A stretch of DNA of 64,000 nt from Lentzea sp033794685 (GCA_033794685.1 JARAYZ010000007.1), one strand, 5' to 3'. Positions 1 through 8,778 are shown, counted from the stretch's first letter. Numbers and translations: made by a program. Notes: generated by a model from the letters alone, not told the origin.

Positions 1-140
1 ACGGCCTCGGTCACGTCTATCAGGCCTCGGGGGAACACGACTCGGCCAGAAAGGCATGGGACCAGGCCCTCCAGCACTACAAGAGCATCAACTCTCCGCA
101 TGAGTCGGCTGTTGCACAGCTACTGGACCTGACTCCATAG
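1..140 (+). CDS. C-terminal end of a TPR-type regulator (partial, runs off the left edge)
   Basis: The open frame enters from the left edge in frame 3 and stops at the TAG at 138-140. The 45 visible residues (LGHVYQASGEHDSARKAWDQ and on) form a helix-turn-helix repeat with the A/G/A spacing of a tetratricopeptide repeat, ending in a short hydrophobic tail. This is how the TPR tails of actinobacterial NB-ARC/AfsR-like or SARP regulators usually end, and the intact regulator at 39654-41918 has a similar tail. The N-terminal domains are outside the window, so the exact class is inference. Confidence 0.6.
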   Translation, partial: GLGHVYQASGEHDSARKAWDQALQHYKSINSPHESAVAQLLDLTP

Positions 141-380
141 TCGACCCCGCACTCCAGCCCGATGGTGATGACGTGGATGAGCGCGAGAGCGGCGCGTGCG
201 ATCGCGAGTGATGAAATGCAGATCTGCTATTTCCCTGAGCCAACGCAGCGACAGAGAGACACCCGTATGCCCTGAGCCCCAGATCCCGATGCTCGTCCTG
301 GCCGACAGTTTCACCACGCGGGCAGCGGCACACCAAGCGTGGCGCAATCATCCCTAATCGCGCTACGTGCGACGCCGCCC

Positions 381-569
381 TCAACCTCGCTCAGAACGGA
401 GGCTCAAGCTCACCCGTTCCCGCTTGCAGGTGTGCGCGTCAGAGACGAAGTGCTGAACCGCGATCGTCTGAAGGCCATAGGCGCTGAGCACGCAGGACGC
501 CAGACCGAGCCACAGCGTCGGTGCCATACGCACCGCGAAAGACACTTCAGCAACAACCAGGCCGTCCAT
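381..569 (-). CDS. Hypothetical small protein, paralogue of the gene at 648-902
   Basis: A 62-residue frame beginning MDGLVVAEV. Its first 40 residues align without gaps to the product of 648-902: both read M(D/S)GLV(V/A)AEV, then VRMAP(T/E)LWLGL. The C-termini differ. Just upstream a second frame ends in an Arg-rich tail (SQRRRAG then stop) that matches the tail of the gene at 899-1048. A two-gene unit has therefore been tandemly duplicated and the upstream partner here is largely lost. No known domain is recognised. The function is unknown. Confidence 0.45.
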   Translation of the reverse strand: MDGLVVAEVSFAVRMAPTLWLGLASCVLSAYGLQTIAVQHFVSDAHTCKRERVSLSLRSERG

Positions 570-647
570 GCTCAACCCGCGCGTCGGCGCTGGCTGATCA
601 GGGCCGAACCCGCCGACGAGCCCGCGCCAGATCGCGTCCAAATCTAC

Positions 648-902
648 TCACACAGGCTTAGGACCGTCCTGGTAGCCGTGGAGAGCCTCCGGAGCGAACA
701 CCACGGTGTCCTCTGACTTCTGAACGCCCTCGACGCCTTCGGACTCCTGAGGCGCATCCGCCGTCTGCCGGATACTCAAGAACTGGCAGATAGGCACCGT
801 GCCAAAGTCTGGAACGGTGAGCTCATAAGAAGTCAGCCCTAGCCAAAGTTCGGGCGCCATGCGCACGCGCAACGGCACCTCGGCCGCGACGAGCCCGCTC
901 AT
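648..902 (-). CDS. Hypothetical small protein, second gene of a coupled pair
   Basis: An 84-residue protein beginning MSGLVAAEVP. The ATG overlaps the TGA of the upstream gene (899-1048) in an ATGA arrangement, which decides the start and suggests translational coupling. The N-terminal half carries the conserved VRMAPELWLGL stretch shared with the paralogue at 381-569. The C-terminal half is acidic and polar. I see no signal peptide or membrane segment and recognise no family. Confidence 0.5.
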   Translation of the reverse strand: MSGLVAAEVPLRVRMAPELWLGLTSYELTVPDFGTVPICQFLSIRQTADAPQESEGVEGVQKSEDTVVFAPEALHGYQDGPKPV

Positions 903-1048
903 CCGCGCCCCGTGAACCGACGCCAGCGGCTGGTCCGCAGGCGCACGTACGGCGCGCGCAACACAGCCGCCAGGTCGACGTTCTTCCGATTGGGGCCGTC
1001 GTGGACGTGGACCAGCGACTCCCGCACACACCGCACATCATCGAACAT
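899..1048 (-). CDS. Hypothetical 49-aa protein, first gene of a coupled pair
   Basis: This short frame starts at MFDDVRCVRESLVHV and ends in a basic tail (RTSRWRRFTGRG). Its stop overlaps the next start by four bases. An earlier in-frame start 14 codons upstream is possible. Its degraded twin upstream of 381-569 preserves only the basic tail. The gene is supported by the overlap and by the duplicated arrangement rather than by recognisable homology. The function is unknown. Confidence 0.4.
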   Translation of the reverse strand: MFDDVRCVRESLVHVHDGPNRKNVDLAAVLRAPYVRLRTSRWRRFTGRG

Positions 1049-1190
1049 GTATTTGATCCCGCGGTATGGTCGAGACTGGACGCAACTCAACGGGCCCGAG
1101 CCACCCGCAAGCGCAGTCGAGCAAACCTACGCTGGGCCGTTTTGGAGAAGTTCACAGCACGCGACGGACAACACCGTTCGAGCGAGTGGT

Positions 1191-2090
1191 TCAGTCACGC
1201 CATGTGGCGAGCGACCAGGGTCCGTCTATCCAGAGTTGTACTTCGGCGATCGGGGCTCGGGCCGCGATCCACAAGCGCCAGTGCCCGTAGCCGAGCCACT
1301 TGTCACCCGACTTCAACTGGTTGAAGGTGTCGGTGTTCTTGGATCGAACGACTACTCGCAAGCGCCGGGGCCCATCAACGCGATCGAGGAGGCTTTCGTG
1401 GTCGTCGCGTAGTTGGTAGGTGCCGCCCTTGCCAGCCGGACCGGCGGTGCCGACGGTGCCATGCAGTGCAAGGGGGTGCTGATCGACAAAGGCCTCGTCG
1501 AGGTGGGATGCGATGGCTGCGGCCTCGGTGGTGCTGCGGCAGAAGTGAGCCCACGTGATCTTCATGGCCGCGTAGCGAGCACGGAACCGCCTGGCGGCAT
1601 CGGGATCGTTGTCGAAGTCGCGCAGCAGCCGAACGATGCGGGCGGCGCTGCCGAGTGCGGGTGTGAGGGTGCGGTCCGAGGTAGAGACCTGAAGTCGGGC
1701 CTGTGGGCGTCCGGCGCCGCTGGGTGGCAGTTGGTCCGGTGGCTCGATCTTGTCCGGGTCCGGCAGGCGCAGTTCGTAAATTTCGCCCTCGCGGACGATC
1801 GTTCCGCGGCTGTCCCGGATGAGGTGGTCGGCACGGTTTTTGAAGTCGTAGCGGCAGCCAGAGTGGTGCTCCCCGTGCTTGGTCACCGCGTAGTGCGCCA
1901 TGACCTGGGTGACGCCGCCACCGGGTGTACGACGTGGATGCGATCGAGTTCCCACGACTCCGACTGCGCAACCGCCACAGGTCAGCGGCTTGTGTGCCTC
2001 GTACGGTGGCGGGACCACGTCGATTGCGGCTCGCGCGTGAAGCAATCCACGAGTATCTCGTGCAACGGGAATCCCGACTCGGTCAGCCAT
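1191..2090 (-). pseudogene. CoiA-like zinc-motif hypothetical protein, probably frameshifted
   Basis: The continuous frame encodes 299 residues. From about residue 30 it has strong coding character. A CGGC pair is followed some 35 residues later by a His-rich stretch (MAHYAVTKHGEHHSGCRYDF), resembling the zinc-binding N-terminus of CoiA-type proteins. The first 25 residues have poor codon bias. In the neighbouring frame the same DNA reads EAWLTESGFPLHEILVDCFTR with good GC3. The authentic N-terminus therefore probably lies in that frame, and a one-base shift near 2035 separates it from the body. Either the gene is broken or translation starts at the ATG at 2090. CoiA relatives are DNA-processing factors, but similarity here is limited to the zinc-like motif. 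Confidence 0.45.
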
Positions 2091-2185
2091 GCCTCTTTCC
2101 TCTCGTCCGGCTGTGGTTTGGGTTGAGTTGCCTGCCGCTGGCGTCGTCGATCATCCACTGTGGGCACCCCGGCGCGCCTGGGCAG

Positions 2186-2428
2186 TCAAGACGGGATCGC
2201 GTGCACCATCGGCGGGTACGGGCGCCCGACCGGTGTCGAGTCTGGTGTCCGGACGCCATCGCCACGCTGGCATGACCGGCAGGCCGGCTCGATGCGATGC
2301 ACACCGGGCGAGCCGATCGCGAGGCTTCTGGCTCGACCCCACTCGTCGGCGCGCGTCCCTGCGCCCACTCGATGAACGTCAGTCACGAGCCATCGAGCTA
2401 GCCCGCAGGCGTGATCGCCGCACGTCAT
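2186..2428 (-). CDS. Hypothetical small protein (weak)
   Basis: An 80-residue frame with moderately high third-position GC containing an ACRSCQRG motif (CxxC). It lies upstream of, and in the same direction as, the CoiA-like gene. No ribosome binding site is convincing and no family is recognised. It may be a remnant. The rest of 2091-2486 shows nothing else I can support. Confidence 0.25.
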   Translation of the reverse strand: MTCGDHACGLARWLVTDVHRVGAGTRADEWGRARSLAIGSPGVHRIEPACRSCQRGDGVRTPDSTPVGRPYPPMVHAIPS

Positions 2429-2486
2429 GGACAGACACGAAGTGGCCGCGCCGGCATCAGACCGGCGCTCGTCTCAGCCGCCCAGC

Positions 2487-3245
2487 TCATTCGTGTTGGG
2501 GGCGACTGCGGTGCTCCGATCGGAACTCGTTCCACCTGTCAGACATGACGGGGCCGACGAAGACCGTGCTGCGTGCGTCGGCGATCGCCCGACACAGGAC
2601 CTCGTCGCCGTCAACACAGTCGAGGTCCCGGATGACCGCAACCAGCCCGACACCGACAGCTGGACCGTGCGTCACGATGAAGTCAATCAACTCTCGATCG
2701 CGCGGCAGCCGAAGCACGTCATCCGCGTCGTCGATGCCGAACACAACTCCAGGACGCTCCGCGGTCGGGCTCGGGACGTTCTCCGACGCGGCCCGCCCTT
2801 TGACGATCCTCACCGCCGCTTCGAGGTTTCTCACTGTGTCCGCGACGTTGGTCGCGATCCACGCCGGAGTATCTACCGCCTGATCCCAGAAGCGATCGAA
2901 GCCGTGCTCGTTGCGCAGGTCGGACGGGAAGATGCAGAAGAACCCGGATCCGACCGCCTCCATCAGCACAACCCGCAGCACGTTGGACTTCCCGTCGTCG
3001 CCGTCACCGAATATCCAGACGTGATCGACAACGCCGGTTTCCGGATCGTTGAGCCAGATCCGCTCGGCAGCGCCGGTCATCGTTCGGCCGATCCTGATGG
3101 TTCCGGTCGCGACGTTGTAGAAGTTCCCACCAGGGTGTAGGACCGTACTGTCGAAGGCGGTCGCCAGATCCCGAATCTGGACGACCGCCTCCGCGGCCGT
3201 CGCACCGGTCAGCCCGGCGAGCTCTATGGCCAGGAGGCGCTCGAA
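2487..3245 (-). pseudogene. FtsK/EccC-like P-loop ATPase fragment
   Basis: The frame is open from just after a stop at 3246-3248. The first usable ATG is at 3080, but coding character begins upstream (LLAIELAGLTGATAAEAVVQ and on) without a start codon. A Walker A sequence (FGDGDDGKSNVLRVVL) and a Walker B-like VVFGIDDADD are present, in the order and spacing of the last ATPase module of EccC/FtsK proteins; EccC in this window has GDSETGKTNALRLVL there. About 250 residues remain, far below the family length. At its 5' end the frame abuts the NYN fragment, so a deletion fused two broken genes. Partial start and flanking decay argue for a pseudogene. Confidence 0.55.
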
Positions 3246-3440
3246 TCACTCTCTGAGCCCGATCTTCGAGCTCCGCCGACGCCTGCAGCCCTTCCCACGC
3301 GAGGACGTCGAACACTCCGAGGTTGGCCAGCGCGGTGAACGCGCGATCCGCTGAGGCGACCGTGAACGTTCGGCACTCGATCGGACCTTCTTCTCCAAGT
3401 TCGCGGTCATCCGGCTCGCCGTCGGCCCGACGGGCCCGCC
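3241..3440 (-). pseudogene. NYN-domain nuclease fragment, paralogue of 8227-8682
   Basis: The minus strand reads ECRTFTVASADRAFTALANL, then FDVLAWEG and LEDRAQRVIR. This is nearly identical to the C-terminal third of the intact NYN protein at 8227-8682 (CRTFAVASADRAFTALADL, LEDRAQSVIR). The N-terminal two thirds are missing and the frame shifts upstream of the ECRTF motif. Similarity stops at the last Arg, exactly where the FtsK-like fragment begins in another frame. Confidence 0.6.
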
Positions 3441-3565
3441 TAGCCGGTGACAGACTCAGAGCAGGCCCGCGAGCGGTGGGCGATGATGTGTCCCCGTGGA
3501 GCCGATTGGGGGAACTCCACCTATTCTCACAGCACTAGCTCGTTGCCGTCGATCATCATGACACG

Positions 3566-4963
3566 ATGCGACAGCGCTCCGACGAGATCAGCTACAAGGT
3601 GCTTTCAGCACGAGCTATCTGGTTGGCAGCCGCAGTGACGCTATTGAGTGGAGTCGGCATCGCAGTGTGGCTGCTGACTTCCTACGGGAGCGGCGGCGAC
3701 CAGCAGCGTAACCAGCTTGATGCCATCAGGACAGCCGGCACCATCGTGGTGGGTACGGGCGGTGCCGCCGCGCTGCTACTGGCAGCCCGGAAGCAGCGGA
3801 CCGCTGAGATCACGCTTAAGCAGAAAGAACGGGACCAGGCGGACGTTGCCCGCACCCACGAACTACAGGAACGGGTCGCGTTAGCGAACGAAGAGGACGC
3901 TGCACAGCGGCGAATAACCGAGCTCTATACCAAGGCTGTCGAACAGCTCGGGTCAACGCAGGCTGTGGTTCGACTAGGTGGCTTGTACGCGCTGGAGCGG
4001 CTCGCGGAAGAGTATAAGACGCACAGAAAAACGATCGTAAATGTTCTCTGCGCATATCTTCGCATGCCTTTTACACCGCCATTGCAGTCGGCCCCATTAG
4101 TCGATTCCCAGCAAGAACTCCAGGCTCGACTGACCGCACAGCGCATCCTCGTCAAGCACCTGCGGCCGTCGGAGATTTTCTGGGAAGGCTCATCTCTAGA
4201 CTTGAGTGACGCCACGCTCGTGGGGTGGGATATGCGGGACTGCGTGGTGCACGATGCCATCTTCCCTAGGGCTCGGTTCATCGGCGACACTTCTTTCACC
4301 GGAATTCAGGTAGCCGGGTCTGCAGACTTCACGGAATCGACTTTCACGGGCGATTCCTGGTTCAGCGAGGCTGCGTTCATTGGCGCCGGGAACTTCGAAC
4401 AGGCTACCTTCGAGGGCGATGCGTACTTCGACTCCGCAACCTTCCCCACCGATGCGTCGTTCGACAACGCTTTATTCGCGCACACCGCTTCGTTCCGACA
4501 GTCCGTCTTTGCAGGTACATCTTGGTTTTGCGAGACGAGTTTTACAGGGCGCGCAATATTTGAATCAGCCGAATTCAGGGGTATTGCAGCGTTCAACGAT
4601 GCCGTCTTCACCGGCTCCGCAAGTTTCATTCAAGCGAACTTTCACCTGATCGCAGGATTCGGCGACACGCTGTTTCACAGCCACGTCCAATTCTCGAGGG
4701 CTCGCTTCGGTCACCACGCATGGTTCCGCATGGCCAGATTCGGTCGGACGACATCGTTCGATCTAGCGGTGTTCGCCGCAGACCTATGGCTTGCGGGCGC
4801 GGCGTTCTCCGATGATGTGTGGTTTCGGATAACCACGCTCGCCGGCGAAGCCAGCTTCGAGAACGCTTCCTTCGCCAGTCGACCGGACTTCAGCACGGTA
4901 CGGCTGCGCCGCCACGAAGGTAACCGCACCGTGTGGCCAGTCAGCCCGAGTGCCGACCGGTAA
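3566..4963 (+). CDS. Membrane-anchored pentapeptide-repeat protein
   Basis: This protein has 465 residues. Two hydrophobic segments (about 17-39 and 52-72) form a membrane hairpin. A charged, probably coiled-coil stretch (80-135) containing ITELYTKAVEQLGS and GGLYALERLA follows; this linker is common in actinobacterial pentapeptide-repeat membrane proteins. From about 195 to 450 the sequence is a long run of A(D/N)Fxx-type pentapeptides (ADFTESTFTG, NFEQATFEG, YFDSATF), unusually rich in Phe and predicted to form a right-handed quadrilateral helix. The biochemical role of this family is unknown; a scaffold or binding surface is likely. It stands alone with no operon partner. The ATG at 3566 precedes the first membrane segment. 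Confidence 0.85.
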   Translation: MRQRSDEISYKVLSARAIWLAAAVTLLSGVGIAVWLLTSYGSGGDQQRNQLDAIRTAGTIVVGTGGAAALLLAARKQRTAEITLKQKERDQADVARTHELQERVALANEEDAAQRRITELYTKAVEQLGSTQAVVRLGGLYALERLAEEYKTHRKTIVNVLCAYLRMPFTPPLQSAPLVDSQQELQARLTAQRILVKHLRPSEIFWEGSSLDLSDATLVGWDMRDCVVHDAIFPRARFIGDTSFTGIQVAGSADFTESTFTGDSWFSEAAFIGAGNFEQATFEGDAYFDSATFPTDASFDNALFAHTASFRQSVFAGTSWFCETSFTGRAIFESAEFRGIAAFNDAVFTGSASFIQANFHLIAGFGDTLFHSHVQFSRARFGHHAWFRMARFGRTTSFDLAVFAADLWLAGAAFSDDVWFRITTLAGEASFENASFASRPDFSTVRLRRHEGNRTVWPVSPSADR

Positions 4964-4971
4964 GTGCACAC

Positions 4972-5020
4972 TCAGGTTGTCAGTCGGATCACTCTCCGCC
5001 ATCCCGCTCCGACAACCTGA
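4972..5020. terminator. Possible weak terminator hairpin after the pentapeptide gene
   Basis: The perfect 10-base inverted repeat TCAGGTTGTC (4972-4981) and GACAACCTGA (5011-5020) starts 8 bases after the pentapeptide stop codon. The 29-base loop is long, so this is only a candidate. Confidence 0.25.
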
Positions 5021-5539
5021 CCGGCCGCTTCAACTTCATCAACCGTCCTTCTATCAGCGCGGCCCAGGCAGGGCACAAGTCGACGTCGTTACCCCTCTTC
5101 ATCTGGAAGTTCGGCAACGAGACGGCGCACCGACTCTACGACTTCGGAGTCCCCAAGGAGTTCTAGACGATGCTCAGGCGCCTTGGAATGCCCGATCTTG
5201 ACCCGCGGGCACTCCTCGCCGCCAATCACATAGACATAGTCTGCTTGCACGCTCGTGCTATCTACCGATCACCGTTGGCTACTACGAGTGTGCAAGATAG
5301 CGGTGGGGTCCGACAGAAAGATGAAACGCCAGACCAGACCATGTTCCTCAGCAATCACCGACCTCAACGAGGCCCTTAGTAGCCGGATCACCACGTAGGA
5401 GTACAAGAGGCAATCACGAGAGGCATGAAACCTACACGGATGAGGCGTCGATCCATGCCCGCGGACCTCGCAACGCACGCCGCAGGCAGACACTCACCGA
5501 AGGACCAAAACCAAGACCCGATTCCACGGCAGGCTAACG
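5021..5539. other. 519-bp stretch without a supported gene
   Basis: A plus-strand frame ending at 5166 (IWKFGNETAHRLYDFGVPKE) has some coding flavour but no start or partner. Nothing else on either strand has convincing codon bias. It is probably decayed DNA between the pentapeptide gene and the small membrane protein. Confidence 0.4.
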
Positions 5540-5734
5540 TCACAGCACGCCCGCCTGGTGAAGCACAGCCAGAGTTACGACGCTGACGCCGGTCCCTGCC
5601 GCCAAGGCAAGCCTGAGCACCTTATATGCAGCAATTCGTTCCTCGTTGCTCGCTGCCGATACGGCCTTGTAGCCGGAGTAGCCGACGAGCAGCGCATAGA
5701 CAGCGCCGACACTAAAGATCAACGTGTCCTTCAT
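5540..5734 (-). CDS. Small two-TM membrane protein
   Basis: This 64-residue protein begins MKDTLIFSVGAVYALLVGYS. An AAGGGA sequence lies 6 bases upstream of this ATG. That favours it over the TTG five codons earlier, which would place the ribosome site inside the gene. Two hydrophobic helices (about 4-24 and 39-60) are joined by a charged loop (ASNEERIAAYK). It is related in layout to small holin-like or DUF membrane proteins, but I do not recognise a family. No co-directional neighbour overlaps it. Confidence 0.6.
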   Translation of the reverse strand: MKDTLIFSVGAVYALLVGYSGYKAVSAASNEERIAAYKVLRLALAAGTGVSVVTLAVLHQAGVL

Positions 5735-5957
5735 GGACGGTCCCTTCAACCCAATGCGGCAGGCGTTGAAGGGGGACTAGCTGCGGTTATCACCAAGCGC
5801 GTTCACATCGTCACGATGCGTCTACGCATAAGAAGGCGACCTCGAAGCTCCCCACGCCCAATCCTGCCAGACGACAGCAGTCCGGGCGCGTGACCCCCTT
5901 CAAGCCTTTGCAGTGTTGGGCAGGAACCCGACAGGATGGCGGGACCGATCGCCGATC

Positions 5958-5984
5958 TGTGGATAAATCGCCATCTGTGGACAA
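5958..5984. promoter_or_regulatory. Pair of DnaA boxes
   Basis: Read on the minus strand, 5976-5984 is TTGTCCACA and 5958-5966 is TTATCCACA. Both are perfect 9-mers of the DnaA-box consensus, in the same orientation and 18 bp apart. They lie in the 415-bp gene-free stretch 5735-6149. No replication initiator gene is adjacent, so this could be a relic origin of a mobile element or a DnaA-titrating or regulatory site. Confidence 0.5.
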
Positions 5985-6149
5985 CTCAATTTGTGCAGAT
6001 CAAAGGCTGCGCAAGAGGGGCTACAGCGCCACCGCCGGGGATGTACGACGTGTAGACCTGGTCGGGCTAGCCGCGAGGGTGCGTCATGCCCGGTCCCCCG
6101 GCGCGGTTAGCGACTTGCTGCGGCCGTCCGCACGGGGTCGATCGCTGCG

Positions 6150-7685
6150 TTAGTTCTTGCGCCAGCTGCCGTCCGGCGAACGGTCGGGCATGTGGCTTGG
6201 GTGCCGAAGCTGGCCGGTCGCGCCATCGCCGAACCATCCGGCCCACCGAGTCACGAACTCGTCCATGTCGCCGACTCCCAGCGGGGTGAACGGCCACGCC
6301 AACTGCCACTCGGCCATGCCGGATCCGATCGCTTTGGCCGCGTGCTCGCTGGGATCTATCGCGAACGGATCAAGCCGACCACGCTTGGGGACGTGCGCGG
6401 CGACCATGAACGCCGTCTCGAACCACTGGAAGTAGCCGGTCTCGTGGGCATCGCAGTACCACAGTGAGTGCTGACGGCCTTCGTACTCGAACCGGCTTGG
6501 GGGGATCCGGATGGTGACCTCGGCGTGCGCGATCACACTGAACGCCGGCGGCTGCCACTTGCCCCACGGGTTCGCCGAGGTCGCTGTGGCATCAGAGATG
6601 CTCAGCACGGCGTCGCCCAGATTCAGCGCCCAGCCGCCGCCGATAGAACGCGCCTCCGCCGAGGTGAGGGTGGCGTCGAGTGCCCTGCCGTCGCCTATGA
6701 GGCGCATCTGCCTCGCTGTGGGGGCGGCGTCGAGCACAGCCTCCTTGAACATCGCCGATACCCGGTCCAGGTTCGCCTTGGCCGCGGCGAAGAGCTCCTG
6801 TCTGCTCTCCGCTTCCGTGCGAGCTCGTGACGCGTCGCGGGCCGCTTCGCCGCGGCGGATGGCCTCGGCGCGGTTGGCTTCCTGCAGACGAGCCAAGCCA
6901 CCGGCGGGTATCTGCTGCTCGATCTTCGTCAGCCTGGTCACCACGTTGGCCGGCCTCGGACGAGCCGCCGCAGCCTTGGTCAGGCACTCCTCCACCAGCG
7001 CCGCCAGCAGCGCCGGAACGGCCTCCAGGTGGGCCGGCATCTCCTCAAGGTGCTGGCGCCGCACCTCGTCGTCCGTGCCGACGAACGGCCGCTTGCCCGC
7101 CAGCAGCTCGTAGGCGATCACGCCCAACGAGTAGACGTCGGTCACGCTCGTCGCACGCTCACCACGCCACCGTTCCGGTGCGACGTACGGTGGCGAACCC
7201 GCGTACTTGCGCGTCACCGTCGCGGTGGCGGCGTCGGCATACCGGGCAATGCCGAAGTCCGCCAGGCACCAGCGGTCCTCCAGTAGCAGCACGTTCGCCG
7301 GCTTGAGGTCGCGGTGCACCACGCGGCCGTCCAGGTCGGCCAGTGTCTCGGCGATGTCGGTCAGGATCGATACCGCCTCGGCCGTGTCGAACGGCCCGCC
7401 GCGCTCGTCGAGGTGCTCCTTGAGGGACTTCTGCGCGCGAGACATCACCAGCACCCAGTGGTTCTCGGTCTCGCCCTGGTCGATCACGGGCACGACGTGC
7501 CGGACACCGGACAGGTCGTTGCCGAACAGCGCTTCGCGCTCCGCACCCGGCTCTTTGGGGACGAGCTTCGCGACGGCCTGCTCACCCTGCGCCGACGTCG
7601 CCTCGTAGACCTGGCCGTAGCCGCCTTCCCCGATCCGATCTCCGATCGACCACTCGTGGTCGCGAAGCTTGACCTGCATCGGCAT
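6150..7685 (-). CDS. Serine/threonine protein kinase with a long unknown C-terminal domain
   Basis: The protein has 511 residues from the ATG at 7685, which has AGGA four bases upstream. A frame extending 50 codons further lacks a ribosome site and domain content. The kinase domain spans about 10-280: Gly-rich loop GEGGYGQV, Lys in AVAKL, catalytic HRDLKPAN at about 124-131, DFG at about 143-145 and VAPERW. All catalytic residues are present, so it should be an active Hanks-type kinase. A charged helical, probably coiled-coil region (about 290-350) follows. The last 150 residues are Trp-rich and unknown. There is no transmembrane segment or PASTA repeat, so this is a soluble kinase. It lies alone in the accessory region; its substrate is unknown. 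Confidence 0.9.
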   Translation of the reverse strand: MPMQVKLRDHEWSIGDRIGEGGYGQVYEATSAQGEQAVAKLVPKEPGAEREALFGNDLSGVRHVVPVIDQGETENHWVLVMSRAQKSLKEHLDERGGPFDTAEAVSILTDIAETLADLDGRVVHRDLKPANVLLLEDRWCLADFGIARYADAATATVTRKYAGSPPYVAPERWRGERATSVTDVYSLGVIAYELLAGKRPFVGTDDEVRRQHLEEMPAHLEAVPALLAALVEECLTKAAAARPRPANVVTRLTKIEQQIPAGGLARLQEANRAEAIRRGEAARDASRARTEAESRQELFAAAKANLDRVSAMFKEAVLDAAPTARQMRLIGDGRALDATLTSAEARSIGGGWALNLGDAVLSISDATATSANPWGKWQPPAFSVIAHAEVTIRIPPSRFEYEGRQHSLWYCDAHETGYFQWFETAFMVAAHVPKRGRLDPFAIDPSEHAAKAIGSGMAEWQLAWPFTPLGVGDMDEFVTRWAGWFGDGATGQLRHPSHMPDRSPDGSWRKN

Positions 7686-7866
7686 GACTTCCTGTTCGAC
7701 GAAACCGAAAGCAGCAACGCTACCGGGCACCCCCGACACATCCGGACGGGCGACGTGACACCCCCGAGGAGGGGGGCCCTGCCCGCCGTTGGCAGCACCG
7801 TGACAGTGGCGCCGGGTCCGATGGGCGGCGCGCACGTGTAGTACGGCTGAGACTCAACCTCAACGC

Positions 7867-8055
7867 TTACTTCTCAGTCGACCTGCTCCGTCGCGGCTTC
7901 CCCCTGCGGATGCCCTGCGACAGCTTGATGTCGCAGCGCCGACAACGGCAGCCCGAGAGGCGGCGCTTCCCAGGCTCAGAGCGCGAGCCCGAGCGCCAAT
8001 TGCGTCCGACGAACGACAGTCCAGGTTCGATCCAAGCGGCAAAGTGATCGGACAT
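7867..8055 (-). CDS. Hypothetical Cys/Arg-rich small protein (weak)
   Basis: A 62-residue frame with a CRCRRCD cluster and a strongly basic C-terminus. The CxCxxC spacing suggests a small metal-binding protein. There is no clear ribosome binding site, and an overlapping frame is also open, so the call is tentative. Confidence 0.3.
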   Translation of the reverse strand: MSDHFAAWIEPGLSFVGRNWRSGSRSEPGKRRLSGCRCRRCDIKLSQGIRRGKPRRSRSTEK

Positions 8056-8226
8056 GTTGTCACTTGAGCGGTTCGATCGACGTCAGCCCTGTGGAGGTAC
8101 TAGCCATTTCCACAAAATTCGAACTGACTCCCGAGCAGTGGGTGCCCCGCTCACCCGGCTGCACAACAAGCAACTTCCCGAACTCGAACTGCTGGACTGG
8201 GCGGGCGGGTCTTCCCTCCGCGCAGT

Positions 8227-8682
8227 TCATTGAGCCGGTACGGGATCAATAGGTGTCGGTCGCGCTACGCGGATCACGCTCTGGGCTCGGTCTTCGAGCT
8301 TGGCCGACACCTGCTGTCCCTCCCACGCGAGGACGTCGAACGCGCCGAGATCGGCCAGCGCGGTGAACGCACGGTCCGCTGAGGCGACAGCGAACGTGCG
8401 GCAACCCTGCTGATAGGCGTAGCGCGCGTGGCTGATCAGTGCGAATTCGGCGGCGTTGTCGTGCTGCTCTACCCGCCAGGCCGCAACACCCAGCTCGGCG
8501 AGCACGCTCACGACCGTGTCTCCGACCGGATCGGCTTGGGCGTAACTGGCCAGGGCGTGGTGCACCGGCCCGACCGCCTGTAGGAGGGCGTGGACCTTCG
8601 CACGCAGGATGCGCGAACGCACGTGGATCGTGCCCACGGCGTTCTCCAGGTCGATCAGCAACACGCGGTCAGAGGCTTCCAC
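8227..8682 (-). CDS. NYN/PIN-like domain protein (putative RNase)
   Basis: The 151-residue product starts at the GTG at 8682 (VEASDRVLLIDLENAVG). The longer frame upstream is basic low-complexity sequence. Motifs fit the NYN branch of PIN nucleases: an N-terminal strand with IDLEN, a central acidic patch (EQHDNAAEFALI) and the C-terminal strand motif VASADRAFTAL, where the Asp would complete the metal site. Such proteins are metal-dependent ribonucleases. A near-identical but truncated copy lies at 3241-3440. There is no antitoxin-like partner next to it. The start has only a weak ribosome site. Confidence 0.65.
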   Translation of the reverse strand: MEASDRVLLIDLENAVGTIHVRSRILRAKVHALLQAVGPVHHALASYAQADPVGDTVVSVLAELGVAAWRVEQHDNAAEFALISHARYAYQQGCRTFAVASADRAFTALADLGAFDVLAWEGQQVSAKLEDRAQSVIRVARPTPIDPVPAQ

Positions 8683-8778
8683 CCCACGGATTCTGCGACC
8701 CCCACCGCGTTCCGGCACGGCAAGTCCCCGACCGGGTGACCTGGCGGTGGTACCCGTGACCGCACCGCACCCACGCCG

